Made by a program: the position numbers and the translations under genes
The notes under the pieces: model-generated
Seen by the model: only the letters and a program-made list of their open reading frames with translations
What the model was told of the DNA's origin: nothing
Databases searched by the model: none
Part shown: positions 27,241 to 35,565 of the stretch, piece after piece
Position numbering within the stretch: the first letter of the stretch is position 1
How the letters are laid out: each line of letters opens with the position of its first letter
Assembly: GCF_003318235.1 (NCBI RefSeq)
Contig: NZ_QOCG01000011.1
Location: forward strand, 62,001-126,000
Length of the DNA: 64,000 bases
Origin: Loktanella sp. D2R18
GTDB lineage: Bacteria > Pseudomonadota > Alphaproteobacteria > Rhodobacterales > Rhodobacteraceae
Direction of reading: 5' to 3'

Positions 27241-27255
27241 TTAATACTTTGTTAA
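27241..27255. promoter_or_regulatory. CtrA-type box 1 (TTAA-N7-TTAA)
   Basis: The sequence TTAATACTTTGTTAA is a perfect match to the full CtrA consensus TTAA-N7-TTAA. It lies in the divergent gap between yicC and the PAS-domain gene, 106 bases before the PAS start at 27347. A further TTAACC half-site is at 27233. Confidence 0.6.
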
Positions 27256-27277
27256 GTGAATTCATGACTAAACTATG

Positions 27278-27292
27278 TTAAATTTGATTTAA
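27278..27292. promoter_or_regulatory. CtrA-type box 2 (TTAA-N7-TTAA)
   Basis: The sequence TTAAATTTGATTTAA is a second perfect TTAA-N7-TTAA match, 37 bases right of the first, start to start. Two full boxes in one short intergenic region are unlikely by chance at this GC content, though the gap is AT-rich. Confidence 0.6.
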
Positions 27293-27346
27293 GGCCGCAA
27301 GATTTGTAGCACCCGATGTTACCGCATGACAGATGCAGAGGTTCAA

Positions 27347-27988
27347 ATGACTGTTGTTAATGATTTTTCTTTTCGCCGTGACAGCGATATGCCCGGCGCC
27401 AATCATCCGGTTTTAACGAGTTTAGAGAGCTACTGGCGCGCGCTGCGACATGCCCGCCACATTCCTGCACGCAATGATATTCGCCCGCATGAGATCGATA
27501 GCGCCCTTCCCCATGCCTTTATTTTGCAACGAGTTGCGCCCGGTGTTGCACGTATGCGCGTTGCCGGACAACATTTGCATGATCTGCTTAAAATGGATGC
27601 GCGCGGCATGCCTATCAGCACATTTTTTCAGACATCTGCGCGCGATCAAATAGCAGAGCTTGTTGAAAAGGCATTTTCAGAACCTGCGATCATTGCGGTG
27701 CCATTGGTCGCGCAAGGGACAATCATCCGCTCACCGCTCTATGGCACGATGCTCTTGTTGCCGCTGCGCGATGAAGAAGGCCAAACAAGCCGCGTGTTAG
27801 GCGCAATTGTCACCGAAGGGAACCATGGCAACCGACCGCGTCGATTTGAAATTGACCAAACGGCTCGCACTCGCGTTGACATATTGGGGATCAAACTCGC
27901 CACCGCACAAACGATACCTTTGATCGCCAAAGCAAAAGGGCCAGACGCTGAACGCCCGGCCCTTCGCCTTGTGGTCAATAACGGCTGA
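27347..27988 (+). CDS. PAS_5 domain protein, MopJ-like
   Basis: A single PAS domain of the PAS_5/DUF1457 type fills most of the 213 residues: SYWRALRHARHIPARNDIRP, then HAFILQRVAPGVARMRVAGQ and a second half with YGTMLLLPL. No output domain is present. Caulobacter MopJ, a cell-cycle and motility regulator, is a single-domain PAS protein of this kind. The ATG at 27347 has AGAGG six bases upstream; the ATG at 27326 lacks a site. Two CtrA boxes precede it. Its 3' end contains the terminator of the convergent DAHP synthase gene. Confidence 0.82.
   Translation: MTVVNDFSFRRDSDMPGANHPVLTSLESYWRALRHARHIPARNDIRPHEIDSALPHAFILQRVAPGVARMRVAGQHLHDLLKMDARGMPISTFFQTSARDQIAELVEKAFSEPAIIAVPLVAQGTIIRSPLYGTMLLLPLRDEEGQTSRVLGAIVTEGNHGNRPRRFEIDQTARTRVDILGIKLATAQTIPLIAKAKGPDAERPALRLVVNNG
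27931..27964 (-). terminator. Rho-independent terminator of DAHP synthase gene, inside the PAS gene
   Basis: On the minus strand AAGGGCC pairs with GGCCCTT across a loop of about 15 bases (which can pair further) and is followed by TTTTGCTTT. It starts 25 bases past the DAHP synthase stop, entirely within the last codons of the opposite PAS_5 gene. Confidence 0.7.
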
Positions 27989-29359
27989 TTAGCCTGCTTT
28001 GGCTTGCTGCAACTTGCTGCGGCGGGCCGAAAGCTCTTCAGACACCAAAAACGCCAGTTCAAGAGATTGCGACGCATTCAGGCGCGGATCACAAGCCGTG
28101 TGGTAGCGGCTGGATAGATCTTCATCTGTCACAGCGCGGATACCGCCCGTACATTCGGTCACATCCTTACCTGTCATTTCAAAGTGAACGCCGCCCGGCA
28201 CAGTGCCTTCTGCATTGTGAACCGCAAAGAATTCTTTGACCTCGCGCAGGACGCTATCAAACGGACGAGTTTTGTAACCCGTTGTTGATTTGATCGTGTT
28301 GCCATGCATGGCGTCACAGGTCCAAACGACGTTTGCACCTTCTTCTTCGACGGCTTTGATCAGACGCGGCAGGTGTTCGCCGACAGCGCCCGCGCCAAAG
28401 CGCGCGATCAGTGTCAAACGGCCAGCTTCGTTTTCGGGGTTCAGCGACGCCATCAATGATTTCAAGTGACCAGATGTCATTGACGGGCCACATTTCAGAC
28501 CAATCGGGTTTTGTACGCCCTTACAGAATTCAACATGCGCGCCGTCAGGCTGACGCGTCCGGTCGCCGATCCAGATCATGTGACCAGAACCCGCCAGCCA
28601 CTTGCCCGATGTCGAATCCAAGCGGCACAGCGCTTCTTCATATTCCAACAGCAGTGCTTCGTGGCTGGTGTAGAAATCGACAGTCTGTAGCTCGTGGTTG
28701 GTATCCGTTGACAGGCCAGCGGCCTCCATGAAATCAAGCGTGTCGGAAATACGAGCGGCCATGTCGCTGTATTTTTTCACCTCATTGGCGTCCGTAAAGC
28801 CCAAAGTCCACTTGTGAACCTCGTGTACGTTGGCGAAACCACCCGTTGAAAACGCGCGCAACAGGTTCAGTGTCGCCGCGGCCTGCATGTAGGCTTGGGA
28901 CATGCGTTCTGGATCTGGAATGCGCGATTCTGGGGTAAAATCGAACCCGTTGATGATGTCGCCACGGTAGCTGGGCAGTTCCACGCCATCTACAGTTTCT
29001 GTTGGTGCCGAACGCGGTTTGGCCATTTGGCCAGCCATTCGGCCAACCTTGACCACAGGCACTTTTGCGCCATAGGTCAGAACCATCGCCATTTGCAGCA
29101 TCACTTTGAAAGTGTCGCGAATACCATCGGCGCCAAATTCAGAGAAACTTTCTGCGCAATCGCCACCTTGCAACAAAAATGCCTCGCCACGGCTTACCGC
29201 GCCCAGTTGTTTCTTCAACTTGCGCGCTTCGCCAGCAAAGACCAAGGGTGGATAACTGGCAAGACGACCTTCAACAGCGCGAAGCGCAGCTGCGTCGGTA
29301 TAGTCGGGCATCTGAACCCGGGGCTTGTTGCGCCAGTCAGATTTTTGCCAGTTAGTCAT
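27989..29359 (-). CDS. 3-deoxy-7-phosphoheptulonate synthase, class II
   Basis: The enzyme joins phosphoenolpyruvate and erythrose 4-phosphate in the first step of the shikimate pathway. The 456 residues match the class II (plant and actinobacterial) type: GGDCAESF near residue 85, [41 protein letters not shown] and [18 protein letters not shown]. The Cys of GGDCAE and the His/Glu residues later bind the metal. Its stop abuts the PAS gene stop with no gap. No leader peptide rich in aromatic codons was seen upstream. Confidence 0.95.
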   Translation of the reverse strand: MTNWQKSDWRNKPRVQMPDYTDAAALRAVEGRLASYPPLVFAGEARKLKKQLGAVSRGEAFLLQGGDCAESFSEFGADGIRDTFKVMLQMAMVLTYGAKVPVVKVGRMAGQMAKPRSAPTETVDGVELPSYRGDIINGFDFTPESRIPDPERMSQAYMQAAATLNLLRAFSTGGFANVHEVHKWTLGFTDANEVKKYSDMAARISDTLDFMEAAGLSTDTNHELQTVDFYTSHEALLLEYEEALCRLDSTSGKWLAGSGHMIWIGDRTRQPDGAHVEFCKGVQNPIGLKCGPSMTSGHLKSLMASLNPENEAGRLTLIARFGAGAVGEHLPRLIKAVEEEGANVVWTCDAMHGNTIKSTTGYKTRPFDSVLREVKEFFAVHNAEGTVPGGVHFEMTGKDVTECTGGIRAVTDEDLSSRYHTACDPRLNASQSLELAFLVSEELSARRSKLQQAKAG

Positions 29360-29540
29360 TTTCTTGCTCCATTTGCATGATTATTGATCGAAATTTAGAC
29401 GGCCCGTATAGCGCTAACAACCCCAAGCGCCAATACGAAAGTGAGAAAGCACCGCGAAACATCGTTTCAGGTGCATTTGGGCTTGATCGCGACTGGTAAA
29501 ACTGGTTCCGTCCTTTGATACTTTTTTCCGGAATCCCGAC

Positions 29541-30542
29541 ATGACTACCCAGCCTCAAATCGTCGATGTTGAACACAGCGGTAAACCACGGCATTTTGTC
29601 TTTGTTTTGCTCAATGAATTCACGATGCTCAGCTTTGCGGCGGCATTGGAATGCCTGCGGATCGCAAATCGAACATCCGGGAAAACCCTATATACATGGA
29701 CAATCGTGAACGAAGACGGCGAGGACGCAGTCTGTTCAAACGGCTGTACATTTCGGGTTGAACATAGCCTGAATGAAACCACGCGTGATGACACGATTAT
29801 GCTGTGCGGCGGGGTGAATGTCCAAAAAGCGACCACCAAACGCATGCTGAACTGGTTGCGCCGCGAGGCGCGCCGTGGTGCCACGATCGCAGGCCTATGC
29901 ACGGCAGGCTACACGATTGCGAAAGCCGGGCTCTTAGATGGCAAGACCGCCGCCATCCATTGGGAAAATCACGACAGTTTTCTTGAAGAGTTTGAAGATG
30001 TCACCCTGACCAAATCTGTGTTTGTCGTGGACGGCAACCGGATTACGGCCGCTGGCGGCACTGCCGCGATTGATCTTATGATCAAACTGATCGCGGATGA
30101 TCACGGCGAAGATTTGGCCAATGCGGTGGCTGATTTGTTGGTCTATTCGGCCATTCGCACCAGCAAAGACAGCCAGCGTCTGTCGATCCCGACCCGGATC
30201 GGTGTGCGCCATCCCAAACTGTCAAGCGTGATCCAAATGATGGAAGCCAATATCGAAGACCCGATCAGCCCCGCCACATTGGCGCGCGACGTCGGCATGT
30301 CGACACGTCAGCTCGAACGATTGTTTCGGCGCTATCTGTCACGGAGCCCAAAACGTTACTACATGGAATTACGCCTGCAAAAGGCGCGCAACCTGTTGAT
30401 GCAAACGGATATGACAGTGATCAATGTCGCGCTTGCTTGCGGCTTTGCCTCTCCGTCGCATTTTTCAAAATGCTACCGGTCACATTACGACACAACACCC
30501 TACCGCGAACGTGGTAGCCAAGGGGCGAAAGTTTCGCATTAG
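29541..30542 (+). CDS. GlxA family AraC-type transcriptional regulator
   Basis: The protein has 333 residues. The N-terminal domain (about 15-185) is DJ-1/PfpI-like, with TIAGLCTAGYTIAKAGLLDG carrying the nucleophile-elbow Cys. The C-terminal part (about 230-325) is an AraC helix-turn-helix pair: SPATLARDVGMSTRQLERLF and NVALACGFASPSHFSKCYRS. Members such as GbdR and CdhR control catabolism of betaine, carnitine or arginine, so a role in quaternary amine use is possible. No target gene is adjacent. Confidence 0.92.
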   Translation: MTTQPQIVDVEHSGKPRHFVFVLLNEFTMLSFAAALECLRIANRTSGKTLYTWTIVNEDGEDAVCSNGCTFRVEHSLNETTRDDTIMLCGGVNVQKATTKRMLNWLRREARRGATIAGLCTAGYTIAKAGLLDGKTAAIHWENHDSFLEEFEDVTLTKSVFVVDGNRITAAGGTAAIDLMIKLIADDHGEDLANAVADLLVYSAIRTSKDSQRLSIPTRIGVRHPKLSSVIQMMEANIEDPISPATLARDVGMSTRQLERLFRRYLSRSPKRYYMELRLQKARNLLMQTDMTVINVALACGFASPSHFSKCYRSHYDTTPYRERGSQGAKVSH

Positions 30543-30583
30543 AGTATTCGTAAAAACCCCCAAAGCACCGGGACTAGACTAAT

Positions 30584-32089
30584 ATGACCACGTTCATTAT
30601 CTTGGCTTATTTTGCAGCACTTGTCGCCCTAATTCTGGCCCTTCCTGTCTATTTATATAAAACAATCAAGCACTTTTTGCGTGTTTTCATGACGATACAC
30701 ACAAGTAAATCCAGCCCAAAACCCGACGACACTGACTGGCTCAACGCACCCTTCGACGGCGTAGCGACAGAGAAAAAACTAAGGGCGTGGGCTAAAGTCC
30801 ACTATAAGCACACGCCCACAAATTTACCCAGTGATGCCGAATTCAAGAAGATGGCGATCGCAATGGATGAACTCGTTCAAAAACGTGATACACTCCAAGA
30901 GTCTCAGGCAATCGCGGTTACACGCCAACCACGCCGCGATATCGACATCACCACAGCGGGAACCAGTTGGCTTGGTGGGTTACCCGCACTCGGAGACAAC
31001 GCGTGGCCACTCGGGCGGCAAGGCAGGCCCATGCACCACGTCGCTCAAATTGATCTGCGCACATTAACAGGCTGCAAGGTGCCTGATGACTTTCCTATCA
31101 CAGGTAGTCTCGCATTTTTCTTGAGCACCGACGACGACTGGCCCTATGAAGGCAAAGTTGTCTACATTTCATCAAATGATCAGCCCCCAACAACTGCCCC
31201 GGACAACCTACCAAGGTTATTTGAGGGTCCCAATTGGGGATATCATATCAAAGGTTATACACCGGAAAACGCCCCCCGCACCTTCGCGCGATGGCCTGTG
31301 GATATACTTCCCCTGCCCTTAGCAGCCGACACTATGCCAGATCATCCCATCCACAAACAATTGACAGCTGGAAGAAAGGGAAAAATAGGGAATAACCTCT
31401 CATGGTACGCGTACCAAAAAGATTTCCCGGGGCTTACCAACATTATTTGGTGGGACACCGCCATTCGGGTGGTAAACTCTTTAATCAATGCCAAAAATCA
31501 TATCGAAAATTCAATTGCAGGTGCCAAAAGACATGGCAAGAAACAGCTTGAAGAAAACTTGATTGCAGAACAGGATTCGTTTCGAAACTTCGTAGACGAA
31601 ACTGTCTTGTGGGCGCACGCGCACAGCCCATGGGACCAAATGACCGCAATAGATATCGGGAAATTGAATGATATAGTTTCGCGCGTAACACAACGTCATT
31701 CAAGCGGTCCAACGGGCTTCCATATTTTTCGAAACGATTTCGTCAGCAATATAAGCGACCTACGCTACGCTGCAGATGAAACGTTGTGTGCATTGGCCGT
31801 AGAGAAACCACATTTCTACGAACTACTACCTGCCCAAATCAAACGCGACATTGACGAAAAACACTTGTTGCCCGGACCACAAAGCTGGCACCAAATGTTC
31901 GGTCAGCCCGCCCTCGTACAAGAAGTCGCCATTGACCATTATCACGACTACCTTTTGCTCCAATTAAAATCCGATCACCTGATGAATTGGATGTGGGGTG
32001 ACGTAGGGAACGTTCACTTTTGGATCGATCCGATCTCGTTAAAAAACCGCGACTGGGACAAGGTCACGGTCACTATGGAAGGTCATTAG
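30584..32089 (+). CDS. DUF1963 (YwqG-like) protein with N-terminal membrane anchor
   Basis: The protein has 501 residues. The N-terminus is one hydrophobic segment (residues 3-23, IILAYFAALVALILALPVYL) followed by basic residues, so the rest should be cytoplasmic. Residues about 120-235 fit DUF1963: SWLGGLPALGDNAWPL, HHVAQIDLRTL, GSLAFFLS. The C-terminus (LLLQLKSDHLMNWMWGDVGN, then VHFWI) is also typical. A helical insert with many His, Gln and Asp residues lies between (about 290-420). Function of the family is unknown. AT content and codon use look somewhat richer in A/T than neighbours, which may point to transfer. Confidence 0.75.
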   Translation: MTTFIILAYFAALVALILALPVYLYKTIKHFLRVFMTIHTSKSSPKPDDTDWLNAPFDGVATEKKLRAWAKVHYKHTPTNLPSDAEFKKMAIAMDELVQKRDTLQESQAIAVTRQPRRDIDITTAGTSWLGGLPALGDNAWPLGRQGRPMHHVAQIDLRTLTGCKVPDDFPITGSLAFFLSTDDDWPYEGKVVYISSNDQPPTTAPDNLPRLFEGPNWGYHIKGYTPENAPRTFARWPVDILPLPLAADTMPDHPIHKQLTAGRKGKIGNNLSWYAYQKDFPGLTNIIWWDTAIRVVNSLINAKNHIENSIAGAKRHGKKQLEENLIAEQDSFRNFVDETVLWAHAHSPWDQMTAIDIGKLNDIVSRVTQRHSSGPTGFHIFRNDFVSNISDLRYAADETLCALAVEKPHFYELLPAQIKRDIDEKHLLPGPQSWHQMFGQPALVQEVAIDHYHDYLLLQLKSDHLMNWMWGDVGNVHFWIDPISLKNRDWDKVTVTMEGH

Positions 32090-32215
32090 GTTCGCACTAG
32101 CTTACACATGATTTCTGTACGCGGCATGAAATTAACCTTTCGTTCAGACTTTCCTTTTGAAAACACGCTGATAAGCTGCTGCGCAGGACAACAAGATCCA
32201 ATTGGGAGTTTAGAA

Positions 32216-33400
32216 ATGAAAAAACTAATGATGGCAACAACCGCCATGACCATGATCGCGAGTGCCGCAATTGCGGAAGACGTGAAAATCGGTGTAATTC
32301 TCGGGTTCACCGGCCCGCTTGAATCGATCACACCAGCGATGGGTGCGGGCGCCGAATTGGCGATGGCCGAGGTCAATGATTCCGGTGCGCTACTTGACGG
32401 GTCAACCGTGACATCTGTGCGCGGCGATAGCACATGTATCGACAGCGGTGCGGCGACCACTGCTGCAGAACGTCTGGTAACATCCGACAACGTCAACGCT
32501 ATCATGGGTGCTGACTGTTCCGGTGTGACCGGCGCAATTCTGCAAAACGTGGCGCGTGCGAACGGTGTGGTGATGATTTCACCCTCAGCCACATCACCCG
32601 GCCTGTCATCTGCCGAAGATGATGGTCTGTTCTTCCGCACAGCCCCATCAGATGCGCGCCAAGGTGTGATCATCACAAACATCTTGCAAGATCGCGGCGT
32701 TGAAGAAGTCGCCCTGACATATACAAATAACGACTACGGCAAAGGTCTGGCTGACGCCTTCCAAGCCGCATTCGAAGAGGCAGGCGGCACGGTCACGATC
32801 TCAGCTGCGCACGAAGACGGCAAAGCAGACTATTCAGCTGAAGTTGGCGCATTGGCATCAGCGGGCGGCGAAGTGCTTGTTGTTGCGGGCTATGTTGACC
32901 AAGGCGGCTCTGGCGTTGTGCGCTCATCACTTGATTCTGGCGCGTTTGACACGTTCTACTTCCCTGACGGGATGGTTGGCGCAAAGCTAAACGAAAACTT
33001 CGGCGCTGAATTGAACGGGTCCTACGGCGCCTACCCCGGCACAGATAGCCCGGGCGCTGCGAAATTCGTTGAACTTGCTGCCGCTGCAGATTTTGACGGT
33101 ACAGGCGCATTTGCCCCTGAATCATATGATGCTGCCGCACTGATCATGTTGGCGATGCAAGCTGCCGGGTCTAGCGATTCAGCGGATTTCAAAGACCACG
33201 TGTTTGATGTTGCAAACGCACCCGGCGTTGAAATCTTCCCGGGTGAACTGGCCAAAGGGCTTGAGCTGCTCGCGGCTGGCGAAGAGATCGACTATGTCGG
33301 CGCATCTGCGGTTGAACTCATCGGACCCGGCGAATCTGCGGGTAACTACCAAGAAATCGAATTCGCCGATGGCGAATATGCGACAATCGGCTACCGCTAA
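32216..33400 (+). CDS. Branched-chain amino acid-type ABC transporter substrate-binding protein
   Basis: From ATG 32216 (GGGAG eight bases upstream) the protein has 394 residues, with a signal peptide ending near SAAIAED. An open frame extends to 32108 but lacks a signal peptide there. It is a type I periplasmic binding protein of the LivJ family: VKIGVILGFTGPLE, then SATSPGLSS and ALTYTNNDYGKGLADAF. The pocket pattern does not show which amino acid or amide is bound. It leads an operon with livG, livF, livH and livM, separated from livG by a hairpin. Confidence 0.88.
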   Translation: MKKLMMATTAMTMIASAAIAEDVKIGVILGFTGPLESITPAMGAGAELAMAEVNDSGALLDGSTVTSVRGDSTCIDSGAATTAAERLVTSDNVNAIMGADCSGVTGAILQNVARANGVVMISPSATSPGLSSAEDDGLFFRTAPSDARQGVIITNILQDRGVEEVALTYTNNDYGKGLADAFQAAFEEAGGTVTISAAHEDGKADYSAEVGALASAGGEVLVVAGYVDQGGSGVVRSSLDSGAFDTFYFPDGMVGAKLNENFGAELNGSYGAYPGTDSPGAAKFVELAAAADFDGTGAFAPESYDAAALIMLAMQAAGSSDSADFKDHVFDVANAPGVEIFPGELAKGLELLAAGEEIDYVGASAVELIGPGESAGNYQEIEFADGEYATIGYR

Positions 33401-33419
33401 ATCAGCGTATTAAGACTAG

Positions 33420-33443
33420 GGCGGCGCGGGAAACTGCGCCGCC
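33420..33443 (+). terminator. Hairpin between binding-protein gene and livG, partial terminator
   Basis: A perfect 8-base GC stem (GGCGGCGC and its complement) with an 8-base loop lies 20 bases past the binding-protein stop and is followed only by TTAACAA. With no long T-tract it probably attenuates transcription or protects the 3' end, giving excess binding protein. Confidence 0.6.
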
Positions 33444-33483
33444 TTAACAATAGACATGCCACAAAGGCGTGCGAGGGGAAGAT

Positions 33484-34266
33484 ATGATCGTTGTTGAAAA
33501 TCTGGTGAAAACCTTTGGTGGTTTTCGCGCTGTGGACGGTGCGTCGCTCCGCATTGAAGAAGGATCGATCACCGGATTGATTGGCCCTAACGGCGCTGGA
33601 AAAACGACACTTTTCAACGTGATCGCTGGTGTTCTGAAACCAACATCTGGGCGTGTGACCATGATGGGCGAAGACATCACAGGTCTGCCGCCGCATGAAT
33701 TGTTCCACAAAGGTCTGCTGCGTACGTTTCAAATCGCACATGAATTTTCATCCATGACGGTTCGGGAAAACCTGATGATGGTGCCCGGTGCACAGTCTGG
33801 TGAGACACTTTGGAACGCTTGGTTTGGCCGCAAAGGTATTGCCGAAGAAGAGCGCGCATTGCGGGCCAAGGCCGACGAAGTGCTTGAATTTCTGACCATC
33901 GATCACCTGAAAGACGAAAAAGCAGGAAACCTGTCCGGCGGGCAGAAAAAGCTGCTCGAACTCGGCCGCACCATGATGGTCGACGCCAAGATTGTGTTTT
34001 TGGATGAAGTCGGCGCAGGCGTAAACCGCACCCTGCTGAATACCATTGGCGATGCCATTATTCGCCTGAACAAAGAACGCAACTACACCTTTGTGGTGAT
34101 TGAACACGATATGGATTTCATTGGCCGCCTTTGCGATCCCGTAATATGCATGGCCGAGGGCCGCGTTTTGGCCGAAGGCACGTTAAGCGAAATCAAAGCC
34201 AACGAACAGGTGATCGAGGCTTATCTCGGCACCGGATTAAAAAACAAAGATAAGGTCATGATATGA
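33484..34266 (+). CDS. livG: Branched-chain amino acid-type ABC transporter ATPase LivG
   Basis: The protein has 260 residues with Walker A GPNGAGKTT, signature LSGGQKKLLELGRTMM, and switch His in VIEHDMDFI. The Walker B tail reads FLDEVGAGVN, where most LivG proteins have LDEP; the catalytic Glu is kept. The ATG at 33484 follows GAGGGGAAG; a GTG at 33469 would overlap that site. The stop overlaps the small membrane peptide gene. Confidence 0.9.
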   Translation: MIVVENLVKTFGGFRAVDGASLRIEEGSITGLIGPNGAGKTTLFNVIAGVLKPTSGRVTMMGEDITGLPPHELFHKGLLRTFQIAHEFSSMTVRENLMMVPGAQSGETLWNAWFGRKGIAEEERALRAKADEVLEFLTIDHLKDEKAGNLSGGQKKLLELGRTMMVDAKIVFLDEVGAGVNRTLLNTIGDAIIRLNKERNYTFVVIEHDMDFIGRLCDPVICMAEGRVLAEGTLSEIKANEQVIEAYLGTGLKNKDKVMI

Positions 34267-34421
34267 AATTCTTATTTACAGTTTTGCTGGGCGCAATTTT
34301 GGGCGCAGCCGGCGCATTTTACTACATCTATCTTTATCACGCAGACGCGACCGAACAGGCGCTCATGCGTGACACGATCACCACCTATCTGCCCTTCCTG
34401 TCGGAGTATATTAACCCGTGA
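34263..34421 (+). CDS. 52-aa membrane peptide within the liv operon
   Basis: The frame from ATG 34263 encodes a short protein with one membrane segment (residues 4-25, FLFTVLLGAILGAAGAFYYI) and a charged tail ending LPFLSEYINP. The ATG overlaps the livG stop and the TGA overlaps the GTG start of livF, so it fills the gap exactly in a coupled operon. I do not recognise the family. It could be an accessory subunit or stabiliser of the transporter; no function is claimed. Confidence 0.6.
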   Translation: MKFLFTVLLGAILGAAGAFYYIYLYHADATEQALMRDTITTYLPFLSEYINP

Positions 34422-35131
34422 ACGACCCGTTTCTGATCGGCGATGCCATGACCGGCGGGTATGGCAAAGGTCCTGATATTTTGCATGGCTGCACCATTGC
34501 CGCCGAAAAAGGCGAAATCGCCGTGATCGTTGGCCCCAATGGGGCTGGCAAATCCACCGCGATGAAAGCCCTATTTGGCATGTTGAATGTAAATTCAGGC
34601 TCTGTCCGGTTAGATGGCGAAGACATCACGGCGCTTTCACCGCAAGAGCGCGTGGTGAAAGGCATGGGGTTTGTGCCGCAAACCTCCAATATCTTTACGT
34701 CAATGACGGTTGAAGAAAACCTAGAGATGGGTGCCTTTATCCGCCGTGATGATTTCAGCGATACGATGACGCAGATCTATGATCTGTTCCCAATCCTGAA
34801 AGAAAAGCGCAATCAAGCTGCTGGCGAATTGTCGGGCGGCCAACGCCAGCAAGTCGCCGTTGGCCGCGCCCTGATGACCCAGCCCAAAGTGCTGATGCTG
34901 GATGAACCAACCGCAGGCGTGTCGCCCATCGTCATGGACGAGCTTTTTGACCGCATCATTGAGGTCGCCCGCACCGGCATCCCAATCCTGATGGTCGAAC
35001 AAAACGCACGACAAGCGCTTGAAATCGCAGACAAAGCCTATGTTTTGGTACAAGGGCGGAATGCGCATACTGGGACGGGCAAAGAGTTATTGGCGGACGA
35101 AGAAGTACGGCGGAGTTTCTTGGGCGGATGA
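34418..35131 (+). CDS. livF: Branched-chain amino acid-type ABC transporter ATPase LivF
   Basis: The second ATPase of the importer has 237 residues, with Walker A GPNGAGKST, signature LSGGQRQQVAVGRALM and Walker B VLMLDEPTAGVSP. The start is GTG, overlapping the stop of the 52-aa peptide gene by four bases. Its own stop overlaps the start of the secreted-protein gene. Confidence 0.92.
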   Translation: MNDPFLIGDAMTGGYGKGPDILHGCTIAAEKGEIAVIVGPNGAGKSTAMKALFGMLNVNSGSVRLDGEDITALSPQERVVKGMGFVPQTSNIFTSMTVEENLEMGAFIRRDDFSDTMTQIYDLFPILKEKRNQAAGELSGGQRQQVAVGRALMTQPKVLMLDEPTAGVSPIVMDELFDRIIEVARTGIPILMVEQNARQALEIADKAYVLVQGRNAHTGTGKELLADEEVRRSFLGG

Positions 35132-35565
35132 GAAATGTCTTAAGCGCCTTAACACTCGTCATGCTCGCGCCATCAAGTGCGTTGGCCGTTGTTGATAACT
35201 ATACCGAATGCAAAACGATCATGGGGTTCGTCGTTGAACTGGAGCAGACAGATTATGCTGTTCCCGCTGGAAGTGAGTTCACCATAGTTCACAGCCATGC
35301 GCCGACAGAAGCGCAGTTCTCAGAGCAATATATCGCCTATGAAAGTCAACTTCTACGCAAGGTTGAACTTGAAGTTGAGCCCGGTGAACAGACTGTGCCG
35401 ATGGTGCTCGTCGATGTGATTTACAACTTTCCATATCCGCAAGGCGCCAATTCAGTTGCAGTCTATGACATGACAGTGCGCGAATTCCACACAAGCGACG
35501 ATTTAATGCGCGATGGATTGTTTAGCGTTCCCCTCAATTGTTACCCAGTTAGTGGATTGTACTAA
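35128..35565 (+). CDS. Small secreted protein of the liv operon, unknown function
   Basis: The protein has 145 residues. A signal peptide (MRNVLSALTLVMLAPSSALA) predicts export, leaving a mature protein of about 125 residues. Two Cys residues, one at ECK near the mature start and one in LNCYPVSG at the end, could form a disulfide. The middle is beta-rich. It overlaps livF by four bases and livH by one base (TAATG), so it is co-translated with the permease genes. I do not recognise it; a periplasmic accessory role in uptake is possible. Confidence 0.6.
   Translation: MRNVLSALTLVMLAPSSALAVVDNYTECKTIMGFVVELEQTDYAVPAGSEFTIVHSHAPTEAQFSEQYIAYESQLLRKVELEVEPGEQTVPMVLVDVIYNFPYPQGANSVAVYDMTVREFHTSDDLMRDGLFSVPLNCYPVSGLY

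Noticed and set aside
32108..32215. Longer N-terminus for the liv binding protein
   Set aside because: It would place 36 polar residues and two Cys before a clear signal peptide, and ATG 32216 has a good GGGAG site.
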